This document shows positions 24,331-36,916 of a stretch of 64,000 bases of DNA, piece by piece; positions within the stretch are counted from its first letter, which is position 1, and the number at the start of each line of letters is the position of its first letter. Source of the DNA: Zingiber officinale (taxonomy: Eukaryota; Streptophyta; Magnoliopsida; Zingiberales; Zingiberaceae). The DNA lies in contig NC_056001.1 of assembly GCF_018446385.1 (NCBI RefSeq), positions 11,464,672-11,528,671 of the forward strand. Reading direction: 5' to 3'. The notes below the pieces were generated by a model, which saw nothing but the letters and a program-made list of their open reading frames with translations, did no database searches and had not been told where the DNA came from. The translations under genes were made by a program, and so were the position numbers.

Positions 24331-25097
24331 TCACAACTTAAATTTTACATGTTGTCCCCATTAAAAAAAACTTTATTTTTACTTTCTAACCAAATATAAT
24401 AGATATCAATTTACCTAATTGCTCCTCATTTTTTAGATACAAAAAGTCTAAAATAAAATATAGTTATTCCTAAATTTAGCACATTAAACTAGAAAATATA
24501 TTAAATTATATTTAAATATTACTTAATTTGATAGAAAATATACTAAATTATGTTAAATTTAAGAGAAATTATATTAAGTGGGAAAAAAGTTATGCTCAAT
24601 TTGATAGAAAATATAATAGATGCAAATTTAAATGTGCTCAATTTAAAAGTAATTATACCTCATTTTAATTTTGTTTTTTACCTAAAAAAATGAGGGGCAA
24701 TAAGGTAATGATATTTACATGTAGAGAGTTGAAACAAATAAAAATATACTAGGTTCTCTTTAAATTATGCTTAATTTGATGAAAAATATACTAGATTCTT
24801 TTTAAATTGTGCTAAATTTAAAAAAAATTATATTAAGCAGGGGAAAAAAATATGCTAATAGAAAATATACTCAATTTAAATATGTTAAACTTAAAAGAAA
24901 TTATACCTCATTTTAAATTATTTGTATCTAAAAATATGAGAGACAGATAATGATGTTTATAGGTAGGGAGCTAAAGTAAATAAAATTTTATAGGGAGTAG
25001 AAATAAATTTTTTTTTTTTTTGGGAACATGTGAACTGCATACCAAATTTAAACAGTGATTGTTTTAAGACAATTTTTCCAATGATAAACGTCCATTT
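24291..25097. mobile_element. AT-rich inverted-repeat element, copy 1
   Basis: The left end (AAATGATAAAG, AAATTGTCTTAAAA, TTTACATGTTG) matches inverted the right end near 25030-25097 (ACATGTGAAC, TTTTAAGACAATTT, AATGATAAACG). Inside, AGAAAATATACT motifs and a GAGGGGCAATAAGG box recur. The same internal motifs occur at 48850-49540, so these are two members of one family. No coding capacity. Confidence 0.6.
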
Positions 25098-25800
25098 AAT
25101 TATTATAAATTTTTTTTTAAAAAAAAACCAGTCTACTCTAATCAGCTATAAATAAAATTAGAAATAAAATTTTGAAAAATTTAAGGTGTGTTTTGTTTGT
25201 TTATATTTTCATTTCATTTTTCAGAAAATAATATTTTTTTTATTTTCAGAAGATGATTTTTTTACAGTTTAGATTTTCTTAGAAAATACTCTCTTTATTT
25301 CTAAAAATAAACCTCGAACGTGTTTTTTATTTTCTAAAAAATAAAAATAAAAATAAAAAATAACATGAAAAATATAAATCAAACGTCCTCTTGGAAAATT
25401 CAGCACAATTGAAGACTTGATGGATTCACAGGAAAGTACGTGGGAAGTCGATTTGAGTCGCAAAGAGCCGGCGGCCGCCCGCCGTTTCCGCCGTTCTCCG
25501 CCAAAATCTGGTGGGTGCATACCCATCTACGTACAATCCAGCACGTGCAGAATAGACGATCGAATACCTAGCGAGTGACGTCACCGTGACAACGACAACT
25601 CTAGCCGTAGGCCCACGACTTTTATATATCGGCCAATCTCCTCTTCCACCTCCCTGCTTTTGCGTCAAACCTCGTCTGGAAATATTGCCTGCGGACCAGA
25701 ACCAGCTGGAAAAGTATTCATGCACGTGCCCCAAGCGACGCCCGCCGCTTTAAATTCAAGAGTTACCACCGATGTGAACCCTGGAGATCAACTCAAATCG
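25098..25800. promoter_or_regulatory. Promoter and 5' leader region of the second NAC gene
   Basis: The stretch changes from AT-rich to GC-rich near 25430. A TATA-like TTTATATATC lies at 25620-25629, about 175 bases before the chosen start codon at 25801. The reading frame is open upstream to an ATG at 25660, but residues before 25801 do not resemble NAC proteins and this part is probably leader. Confidence 0.5.
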
Positions 25801-26866
25801 ATGAGGAGGAGAAGCGTCGACGCCGAGGCGGGCCTGCAGCTGCCTCCCGGGTTCCGCTTCCACCCCACCGACGACGAGCTCGTGGTGCACTACCTCTGCC
25901 GGAAGATCGCCGGCCACCGCATCCCTGCCCCCATCATCGCCGAGGTCGACCTCTACAAGCACGATCCGTGGGACCTTCCAGGTGGGCAATTTCGATCGAA
26001 CACCTAAAATTGTGATCCTTTTTCTTTCTTTCTGCCTAATTTAATTTCTTGAGTGTGTTTGTGCGAGCAGAGTTGGCTTTGTATGGGAGCTCAGAGTGGT
26101 ATTTCTACACGCCGAGGGATCGGAAGTACCCCAATGGTTCCCGACCGAACCGAACCGCCGGGAGAGGGTACTGGAAGGCCACCGGAGCTGATAAACCGGT
26201 GTCGGATCCGGGGAGTAGCGGCCGGATTTTTGGGATAAAGAAATCTCTGGTCTTCTACGAAGGCAAGGCACCCAAAGGGGTCAAGACTGATTGGATCATG
26301 CACGAATACCGCCTGATAGATTCCGATCAAACAGCGAACAAGAAAGGCAGCCAAAGAGTATGTCTCCTATTCAATTGTTTCATCTTTATGATCAAATACT
26401 TTAGCAAGTCATGAAACCAACCAGAGTTTGCGTTGTGCAGCTGGATGAGTGGGTCTTGTGCCGCTTGTACCATAAGAAGAACAACTGGGACAAGATGCAG
26501 AAAAAGCGAGCAGCTGCAGCATCCTCTGGAACAGCAATGGAGTTCTCATTGAACTCTACTGAAGAAGCAAGGTCAGACAGTCTCTGGACTTCGGAATCTG
26601 ATGTCGAATTTGGAGATCGAATTCAGCCTGCAAGGATCAACCCATCTCACGGCGTTTCTAAAGTAATTCATCATCAGGGAAGAGCTGCCGATCCCATGAT
26701 AAGCAGCCTTCAAATGCCGGAAGGAATGAAAGAAGAGACGGATTGGCTCATGGACTTACCTGAAGGAATTCAGGGTTCTATGGCAACACTTGGATCGGCA
26801 TCTGAAGCTAATGTATCAAATCAGTATTATTGTTCCACTTCAAGTATGCTGCCGTTTTGGAATTAG
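25801..26866 (+). CDS. NAC transcription factor, SNAC/ATAF side
   Basis: Exons 25801-25981, 26071-26357 and 26441-26866 join through GT-AG introns into 297 residues. The NAC domain runs from about residue 11 to 170: [88 protein letters not shown] and EYRL, then [15 protein letters not shown]. The GLQLPPGF start and the YPNGSRPNR and KATGADKPV signatures mark the stress-related SNAC (ATAF/NAP) group. The C-terminal half is Ser/Glu/Asp-rich with DWLMDLPEG and ends MLPFWN. The ATG at 25801 was chosen because it lies just before the conserved GLQLPPG; an in-frame ATG at 25660 would add 47 unusual residues. Related factors act in the nucleus in drought, salt and ABA responses. Confidence 0.95.
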
Positions 26867-27554
26867 GGAGGGGGCGGATTCATTTGTTGTGTACATTGGC
26901 TAGTGTTCCGTACACCTTCATGAAGTAAAATATGAGAATAACAAGAGAGTTGGAGAGGAATTATTTAAGATTCTGACGTCAAATACCATAAAATTTATTT
27001 GTTTGTATTCTCACTTCACAGAGGATGGTAGAATAGATCTACATTGTTGTAAAGCATTTTGTTGGCATTCTGAGTATGATTTTATTTTGATGTAATATAA
27101 TGATAGATGCAAGAACTTCAAAATGTTTCAAGCCTGGAAAGAGCAATTTAACATTTGTAGCACACGATTTGTTAGCATTCCGAGTATGATACTTATTTTT
27201 GATGAATATAATGATAAAAGTAATTCAAAATGTTTCGAACTAGAGCAATTTAACTACAATCACTAGAAACATGGATGAATATCAAATGTCACCTCAACGT
27301 TACACCGATAATAAAATGAGTGGTTAGCATGGATAAATCAAATCCAAAATAAAGGGGAAAAAATTGTGCTTCTTTAAAAATGTCCATTGCATCCTCAGAT
27401 AAATCTTAATCCTCCGAAGCAGCAGGAGTGGCAATGAATCAGGGCAAAAACAGACTCGGTCACCAATTTTGAAGCTGAATACCCATCAAGCATATGATAG
27501 AATCAATTATGCAATTGCTACCCCGCATCACATGTGATGCTCCAAGGACGTTAA
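26867..27554. other. Convergent 3' flanks of NAC and apyrase genes
   Basis: The NAC gene (plus) and apyrase gene (minus) end facing each other about 690 bases apart. The stretch must hold both 3' UTRs. It contains two similar ~75-bp pieces near 27045 and 27165 (GCATTCTGAGTATGATTTTA / GCATTCCGAGTATGATACTT, followed by AATATAATGATA). No other feature. Confidence 0.5.
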
Positions 27555-30500
27555 CTATCGCGCCGATGCAACTTCAATGGCACTACCCAGTGGCCATGCT
27601 GCCTCAACAAAGGCATCGCCGTACTTCACCTTCTTTACCAAAGTGATCTTTTGATGTGGATCTAGAGCTGTTAGATCATACAAGAAAATTAGTAATTGCA
27701 CAAGCTCATGACTATAGAGATCAGTCTCGCCAGGTTTAACATACCGAACCCATCTACAAGCAACGTGAACTGGTACACTAGATCCATGCACAAATATGGG
27801 AGATTCTCATAGTGGACTCGAGGATACGTCGCTTTTGCAACATTAAAATTCAGTTTGCAAGCGCGCTTTGCAGCGTCCTCAAAATCTTTCGGTTTAACTA
27901 TCGCAGCAAGTACTTGGTGATCGACAAAGCCAGCCTGAGAATGACAAAAAGAGCATTTGATAAAAAGAATCAATTGATAATCTTAGGCAGAAAGGATCTG
28001 TCAAAGATGATACCTCAATAGCCCTATCAAAGAAAAAGGATGCAACAAATAGGTTTTTCTGACCGTCTCCACCTCCACCATTCCAAACGCCACCAAATGT
28101 ACACTTCATGTGTAGACATTTTGGTTCATCCATGTTGAGAGCTTTAATAACATCACTCCTGCATTTTGGAAAGCTAGCACCAGAAGCTGAAGAAGCTGCT
28201 TTGTATTTTTCATTGCCATATTCATACGATCCTTTAAGAAAACAAAAGGATGAATTAGAAAACTACCAAAAAATCTTCATCCAAAAGCTGGCTTAAAATT
28301 TGGCAAACTAAGATTTTAGTCACAAACCATCTATTTTCAAAATATAAGGCTGTTATTGCTGACTAGCCCAGGAGATTGAGCGACAACTTCATATCTTAGG
28401 TTGACATCTAAACAGTATATAGATTGAGCAGAGTGGGTAATCATGAACTAAACACAATTTTTTAAAAAAGAAGACATTACGCTCAGTTTCTCAAAACCAG
28501 TACATAGTGAACACAAAATGAACAAGATCTCACTCCAGCCCTCTGAATCATCCATTTTAGGACTCCTAAAGATTCAGATTTGTTACCATAAAAGACAGAA
28601 TTCAGGTCGTAAAACTGAAACCTGCCACGAATATCTATAGAATATTAGTTTGTTTTAATATGCAGGAATGCGAATAAAAGATGGCACAAACAAAGCAGAG
28701 TGTCACGCTTAATAAAACATATTGTAAGGAACAGACTAGTTTCCTTAAGGATATGCACAACAAGTTTCTGATATGAAGGCATGTCTCTAAAGAAAATGTG
28801 TGAAGAAACGACTCGCAGACAACCCTAAAAAAAATAAGAACTTTGGAAATAATATGGAAGGTGAAGTACAGGGTGAATGACCTCGACTTACCATTATAAC
28901 CTTCCAAAATGCAGTTACTGTACCCATCACCAGCGTTAAGAATCTCTGCACGAGCAGCCAATAGACCATAGTGCAAGTAACTACATAGGCAGGAAATCAC
29001 ATCAACTCTAAATTTATAGAATGAAGAAAGTAGTTCAATTATGATTATATTTTAAACTTGTCCAAACAAACTGCTACCATGAAATCTGAAAAATTGATAC
29101 CAGAACAAAAGAAAGAGCTAAGATGTCTCTTGTAAAACAATACTAAAATGAGAACCATAAAATGACTAGATTTGGTTGTACAAGAAAATCTTAATTTTAA
29201 AAATCATTCTCATATATCTTCTGACAAAGATGTCAAACCTGTGAACATAAAGGTAATAAGTTGTTCCCTTCAAGAAGAGTTGTTGCACATACGAATCTTC
29301 TCCATTTGAAACTTTTGGAGCAGTTGCAGCATCATTTTCTGAAATAGCATATGCCATTTGAACAGACCCACCTCCTAGATCAATTACTCCAACAGTATCC
29401 TGGTATGAATTTCCTAATTTCCCCAACAGATAATTGACAGTGACCTACATAAATGAACTTGTTCATCATGAAAAGGATCCATAGCATAGTCTATTCAAAA
29501 AAGAAACACTCCTAAATTCATATCTCAATAGTTAAATCGTGAGGAACAGTGAAGTGTGTAGGGGAAAAAAACTCAGGAAAAAGTTCAACATGAGTCAAGG
29601 TCATAAGTTAACTGACAGAGGTATTTCCTGTTCAAGATCATAGAACCATCACTAGCTTCATAATGAATAACTTTCCATAATTTGGGATGGCCATCACAAG
29701 TCCAACTTGGGATATAATCAAATCAACATCAGCAAAACAAGCAAGTATACTAATGTGAACCACTGTCTCAGTAGTCAGTATGCAAATTGTACTTTTAAAC
29801 TTTTGAAGTATGCCCAAGGGTGCCTTTACTAATGTTGGATGTCTGATCTATATTCTTTTTGTTCACCAGTATGCATAGTTGAATTAGTCAAATTAAACCT
29901 CTATTTCCTTGCTCATGGTGGCTGGAAAATATCAAGCACGTAGGATGATAGTATAGTCAAAGATAAGAATCAGGTCCAACACAAACGCAGCATTGTTGAA
30001 TCCAATTAAGAGATCTGATAGATCAGCTAGAACTGTAGTCAAGGTTGGTCGTATTATAGGATAAAAACTCTAAACTAATCCAGTTATATATCAACATTAT
30101 TCAATCTCATTTGACTTAGTTATATTTTATTCCTACACTAATGACCAATGATATATTATCATTTATCAGCCTATAAGTATATTTACACAAGGCAAAACTC
30201 TAGCATCATATTAACTAGTTGCACAGTTCAGGATTTTGGATCATCAAACTTACTTTATTTAAGAAATTAAACTATTATAGCTTCAATCTTGAGTCACTTG
30301 AGATTCTATCAGAAATTACAGCCAGCTCACTAGCAGCAATATCAGTAAAGATGTATCACTGTGGTTGATTTAGTAGGTAAAATAACTCAATTTGATCTGA
30401 TATGATGGTTATCATCTGGCAATTGGTGGAAAATGTTTGTGCCAGATAAAGATGGCTGGAAAAAAAAACTCTTTTCTTGCTTTACAAGAGATAAAGGAAA

Positions 30501-33500
30501 GAGTTTGGAATCAATCGTCGAATAGAGGTTTGGAACAGACAACATAATAAAAGGACACAAGGGAAATTTAAAGGGCCTAGCTTCTATAAGTTTCTTGTTG
30601 ACAATAAGTCAAGTGTGAAGAATCTCTGTAACATTTTAATGTCCAATTCCTTGAAGAGATCTCTTAAGAAATTTTATCAAATTTCTACTTTAGTCATCAG
30701 TGGATCAGCCATTATCAAGAATGCAAGGACCCATGGCGACAAATTGTTAAAAAAAAAAATCATTTATTGGATAAATTCCATGAATTAATCTACCTTAACT
30801 ATCTTATATATTTGTATCAGATATCAGTTATATATTTATTTGTTGGATTGGATCTACGAATCATTCTACCTTTTATGTCAGATATCCATATCAGACATTA
30901 TTTAATTTTTAACAGATTGAATGATTTGTAAATAGGTGATGTACCAATTAGTCAAATTAACAAGTCCCAAACCAAGTCGAAAAATTATTTATTTGTTATA
31001 TTAATTCTAAAAATCAAATGGGCATTGGTGCAACGGTAAAATTGTTGCCGTATGACCTGGCCACAGGTTCGAGTGGTGAAAACAACCTCTTGCAATCCAT
31101 ACAATAGATTCTTCCCTGACATTGGCAGAAGTTCGTGCATTAGGTTGCCTTTTATTAATTCTAAAAATCAATATATGCAGTGCAAAATAGTCAATATATT
31201 TTATAGATAAAAGAAGTTTAATTAAACAAATAGTTAAAAGACAATTGACTTACAAAGCACATGACCTCCAGATTGAGAATATATGTTATACGATTTTTAA
31301 ACTAGCAAATACAAATTAATTCATAAGTTGACACTTTAGTCGACTAAGACAATAATATCACAATTTTGGAAAATTGAATAATTTTACATGGATTGCATAT
31401 AGGACTTATTGGAGTAATTGCCAACAATATACAACAATAACAACAACAACCAAGCATTATCCCACTAGATGAGGTCATTTATATAGATCTTTTTATGCCA
31501 TTAAGCTCTATTTTCTACTATATCATTATCTATACTTAAATAAATTTTATCTTATTTTATGATTGCTAACCAAGTCTTTTTTAATCTTCCTCTTCCTCGT
31601 TTGATATGTGTGTTTGTCATAGTTTCACATCGCCTAACTGGATCATTTATTAGACATCTAAGTACATATTCATACCATCTTAAACGTGTCTCTCGAAGTT
31701 TTCCCTCAATAGATGCAACTCTGACTCTCTCTCTAATACGCTCATTTCTTATTCTGTCCATGCTCGTATGTCCACACATCTATCTTAATATCTTCATCTC
31801 TGCAACTCTCATCTTCTGCTCATGTGTTTGAGTCATAGTCCAAAATTCAGCTCCTGCGATTTTGTAGAAATTTCCATTATTTTTTAGAGGAACTTTATGG
31901 TCACATAAAACACCCGACGTTTTCTTCTATTTCAACGATCCTGTTTGTATTCTACGTAAGACATTTCTCTCAATCCCTCTATCGTTTTGCAAAAATGATC
32001 CTAAATATTTAAAACTCTCAGTTCTAGGCAACTCGTCATCTCCTATCTTAACAATTGTTTCATTACGTCTAATATTGCTAAATTTAAATTCCATATATTT
32101 TGTCTTTATTCTATTAAGCTTAAAACATTTTCCTTCAAGTGTTTTCCGTCAAAATTCTAGTTTAACATTTACTCCTCAACGTGTCTCATCTACCAAAATA
32201 ATATTATCTGTAAACAACATACACCAGTACCGTGTCATTGAATGCATGCAGTGAGTTCGTCCATAATTAGTGTAAAAAGATAGGGACTTAAAGATGATCC
32301 TTGATGTAACCCTATCTTTATTGGAAATACTTCAATTACTCTGCTTGAAGTCTTTACTCTGGTCGTTACATCCTTATACATATCCTTAATTAGTTCAATA
32401 TATGTTACGCTAACACCTCTCTTTTCTATAATTCTCCATATAATTTCTCTTGGGACTCTATCATAAGCTTTTTCTAAATCAATGAATACCATATGTAGAT
32501 TTTGTTTTTGCTCCAGATATTTTTCAATTAATTGTCTAAGAAAATGTATAGTTTCTATTATCGATCTTCCAGCATGAACCCAAATTGATTTTCAATCATT
32601 GAGGTCTTCTTCCTTAATCTTTTTTTATTACTTTTTCCCAAAGTTTCATGTTATGACTCATTAGTTTAATAATAGTTGCACAATTTTATACGTCTCCCTT
32701 GTTCTTATATAAGAGAACTAGAATACTTATCCTCCATTGATCAGACATTTTTTTCATTTTCAATATCATGTTAAATAATTTTGTAAGACATTCAATACCT
32801 TGTTTCCCTAGGCACTTCCATACTTCTATCGAAATATCATATGGTCCAACAATTTTCCATTGTGCATCCCATTTAATACTTGTTCTACTTCTGAAGTTTG
32901 AATTCTACGATAAAAATTTAAATTTTTATACTCATTTGGCCTACTTAAATTACCTAAGTTAAGTTGGTCGCATAAACTTTCATTAAAAAGTTGATGAAAA
33001 TACCTCTTCCACCGCTCTTTTATTTCTCCATCGTTTACTAGTAACCTATTATATTCATTTTTAATACATTTTATTTGGATAAAATATCTTGTCTTTCTTT
33101 CTCACTTTAACTACTCTATAAATATCTCTTTCCCCTTCTTTTGTATCCAATTTTTAATATAATCGTTCAAAAGTTTCATTCTTTGCTTCATGCACTACTT
33201 TCTTAGTTTTTTTCTTGGCTATTATATATTTTTTTAAGTTTTCCTCGTTCTTACAAATATATAATTCTTTATAAGTTATTCGTTTTTCCTTCACTTTCTC
33301 TTGTACTTTCTTATTCTATCACCAAGATTTCTTACTTAGTGGTGCATGTCCCTTTGACTCACCGAGTATACTTTTAACTACTATTTTCAATTTGATATCA
33401 ACTTATCCCATGTCGTATTAGAGTCACCGTATAATTCACTAATGTTTGTACTCCTACCTTTTTCTTAATATATTTTGCTTCCCATTTTTTAACTTCCACC

Positions 33501-36355
33501 AATTAATTTTAAAAGTCGTATATATTTTCTTTCTATTGATATTATATTTGAGGCATATATCCAACATTACTAACCTATGTTGGGTAGTTAAACTTTATCC
33601 AGGGATGACTTTGCAAACTTTACAAATCTTTCTATCCTTCTTCTTAATCATAAGAAAGTAAATTTGTGATTTATTATTCCCACTTTGAACATGACTAAGT
33701 ATTCTTCTCTTTTCTTAAAAAACGTATTAGCTAATATAAGCTCATATGTTATCTCAACATTTAATATAGTTTTCCCTTTCTCATTTCTCATTTCAAACCC
33801 ATAACCCTCATGCACCCTCTCATATTTTTCATTTTTCACTCTAACATGTTCATTTAGATCACCTCCTATTAAAATCATTTTATTTTTTTTGTAACATTTC
33901 ATCTATGTTATCCCAAAACCTTGATTTGGTAGTTTCATCTAATCCTACTTGCAGTGCATATACACTAATTATGTTTATAGTTTCTTTTGCCACTATTATC
34001 TTAAAAGTTATAATTCTATCCCCTTCTAACTACTACAACTTCATCCTTTAACGAACTATCTACAATAATATCCACTCCATTTCTTGATTTACTCTTTCCT
34101 GTGTACTATAATTTAAAACCTGAGTTCTCTATCATCTTTGCTTTCTCGCCTACCCATTTTGTCTCTTGTACACACAAAATACTAATTATTCTCCTAATCA
34201 TCGTATCTACTACCTCCATTGATTTACCAATGTGGGTTCTATGATCCATGTTCCATGTTCCAAATCTTAGATTATTAGTTTTCCTATCATATTTGTTTTT
34301 ATCCAACCTATGGTGTAAAAACTCTCGCTTATTTAACACGGCACTCAAATTTTCATGGAGATGTAGCGGTCATTGCCGATACGTTACAATCGAACCCTAC
34401 AACGCGAACTCTTGCATATTTAGCACTACACCCGCGTTCTGGAGATATAGCGGTCCTTGCCGAGATGTTACAGTCAGACCCTGCAACGCATTCCTTCCTT
34501 TAAGAGGAACAACCTAGCATTAGCACAATAGTTTAATAGATTCATTCATTGAATATTTATCATAGTTTGAACGCTGGCTAACAACCTAACGCAACTCTCC
34601 TCCTTTATCTGGGCTTGGGACCGACATGACTAGTACACAACAAGTATCAGTGTTCTATACTAAAGATGGAAAACTGCTCTTCCTTCTTTTAGGAAGTAGA
34701 TTATGCAACACATAGTTGGGTCTGCTTTCAAGATGGTTCGACAGACTCAGAAAGTTGCAAGGCATGTCTACTGGAACAAACTATTCTAGTTTATCAGGTA
34801 CATGATATTATTCATTAACTTCTAAGATTAGGTTTATCCTTGTGGTAAAAAAATTACTGTGTTATTCGCAAGGGCATAAACTGCAAGGCCTACAACAGTT
34901 TGAAACTATGCCTGATTCATATATCTTCTACCTCATATATCAAACAGGTAGTTAATCCATATAAGAAAAATACAATTGGTTTGCCCTGGTTCTCCAGAAA
35001 CTTTTGCTGACCGGATAAACAGAGTTACTATGTTTCCGACAAAAACAAGATATTAGAATTCTATCAAGCAACTAGTGAATAAAAGAAATAAAATATACGT
35101 GTTTTTTAAGAAAGGAGGATTACTCAAACTTAAAAGCACTCTTCATGAAGCACAATAAAACTGAAGTAGTGCAAATAAAACGTGACAAAAACAATCATAA
35201 AGAAGCAAATCCTTATCTGTCTACATTGATTTAACTAGACAACATCAACTACTACAACTGTATGTTCCATGTATTTGGGATCAATATCTATATGCAAGGT
35301 CATATAACTAGTCATTTTTATCTCTTTCAATATCTAATGGAAATTTATGATATTTCCTTCACCAACTCTAAGTGACTTTACTTTTCCAATTATGCATTCA
35401 TCCTTTTAGCATTCCCATAACAACTCTAATCTTTTCCTCATGTTATATTATAAGAAACAACCTAACTACTAGCAAATACTGCTGAATGAGTGAAGTTTCA
35501 GCTATATGAGGAAGAGACAATAGTTCTATAGAAATACACAGACAATAAAGTATATTTAAATTATATACCCACTGAAAGGCACCTTCCTGAGTTCCATCTA
35601 GAACGGTCACCCAATCTGACTGGAACTTCAGCGAGCTCTTTTGTTGCAGGAGATCTCTGACCTGGATGTGAAGGTTGACAATGAAACCATACGAAAAAAG
35701 AAAAGAAAAAGAAAAAAGATGGAAAAAACAAAAATGAAATTATGAAGCAAGAATCACATGATATGGCATAAGAAACTCACTGCTTGCAGAATATGTTCTG
35801 ATGTTACTTCTCCTAATGCTCTCAGACCTGCTGTGGCCTGCATAAGGATCATATGTAGACAGCCATGAACAACAGCAAGTGTGCAGTTCATACTACAATG
35901 TTCTTTAAGCTCCAATAGCCTCAATATGGTTTACCCCAACTCTGACAGGTGTTGCCGGTCTCAATGCAACAGGAATAGCGCTTTCGGCTTTCTTTAGCAA
36001 TGGAGTAAGCGACTTAGCAGCCTCCTGAGGATCCTTAGCATAAAAACTCAAGCCTGGTTTTAGCTGCATGTGCAACAAACGGAAACTTCATTGTTTGGAG
36101 AAACAAAAGGCAACATGTACTTTCCAGAATGTATAACTAGTTCTTTAGATAACGAGAGTAACAAGAAGGCATGTATCTCAACTATTTGAGTTCGAGCACA
36201 TTGATCTGTCGAACCCATTAATTTCTATGTAATATTATCGCTTGCAATACCACTTTCTAGCCTCACGACGGAAGTAGTTAAATTTGACTGTGTTTTGGAA
36301 GTTGACAACGCGACTATTGCAGCAATCCATCAGATGGATATGAGACAAACCACTT

Positions 36356-36387
<32 letters not shown>

Positions 36388-36916
36388 CAGCAATCGAGGC
36401 ACATGACAAGTACTCATTGCTCACCAGAAATGAGAAGAAAAAAAAAGGCGTCATTTTCATGCATACCTGATCGAAGAGCTCAATTTCGTTGCCAACGTGA
36501 AGTAGATCAAGATTCTCGTCGAAGCAATAAACATGAACCCTACTTCCCGAACTTCCCGCATCGAAGATAACAGCATAACTCTTCGATCCGACGACGCGTA
36601 CGCCGCTTCCAGGCACTTCTTTCCTCCCGGGGTACGCAATGGGAGGAGCACGGGGCATGAGGTAGAGAACGAAGGAGACGAGAAGAAGGGGAACGGAGAA
36701 GGTGAGGATGACGCCCCGGAATCGATGGATCCGGTCCCGGAGGGACTCTTGGCGAGCGCGTTTCACTCTGGAATCATGACCGTCTTGGGAAGGGGCGGGG
36801 TGTAGGAGATCCGCCGCCGACGGCGACCGGCACCGTATCTGGCCGTTGGATGGCGCCGGGGGCGGCGGCTTCAGCGATGCCTCCAGCCGCGGCTCCAGCT
36901 TTGGCCACCGAAACAA
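27555..36916 (-). CDS. Apyrase / nucleoside triphosphate-diphosphohydrolase (GDA1/CD39)
   Basis: Nine exons: 36467-36916, 35935-36063, 35781-35837, 35569-35661, 29239-29444, 28892-28980, 28014-28231, 27745-27934 and 27555-27667. All joins are GT-AG and in phase, giving about 514 residues. A basic N-terminus precedes one membrane helix at about 69-87 ([19 protein letters not shown]), which makes it a type II membrane enzyme of Golgi, ER or plasma membrane. Apyrase conserved regions: ACR1 [16 protein letters not shown] (115-130), ACR2 ATAGLRAL (194-201), ACR3 [18 protein letters not shown] with the catalytic Glu (234-251) and ACR4 [13 protein letters not shown] (263-275). It hydrolyses NTPs and NDPs to NMP. 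Oddity: the codon where Met is expected (36914-36916) is TTG, and an in-frame stop lies 36 bases further upstream (36952-36950) with no ATG between. The first in-frame ATG is at the end of the membrane helix. Intron 4 is 6.1 kb and holds a LINE and a SINE. Confidence 0.93.
31018..31152 (+). mobile_element. Au-type SINE with 19-bp target duplication
   Basis: The body has a Pol III A-box-like GGTGCAACGGTA and a B-box-like AGGTTCGAGTGG, followed by CAACCTCTTGCA and a T-rich 3' end, all typical of the plant Au SINE. Perfect direct repeats TATTAATTCTAAAAATCAA flank it at 30999-31017 and 31153-31171. It lies in apyrase intron 4, antisense to the gene. Confidence 0.9.
31425..34640 (-). mobile_element. 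RTE-clade LINE, degenerate, in apyrase intron 4
   Basis: On the minus strand an endonuclease region comes first (about 33650-34350: [31 protein letters not shown]), then reverse transcriptase (about 32180-32500: [34 protein letters not shown]), then a C-terminal part (31552-31780: [20 protein letters not shown]). The 3' end runs into a (TTG)n-like tail at 31425-31460, as in RTE elements. The FADD catalytic box reads FTDN near 32205. Frames are interrupted many times, so it is dead. Length is close to a full plant RTE. It is in the same orientation as the apyrase gene. Confidence 0.88.
36356..36388. repeat. (GT)n(GA)n compound microsatellite
   Basis: Short compound dinucleotide repeat in the first intron of the apyrase gene, about 80 bases from the exon 1 donor. 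Confidence 0.9.
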
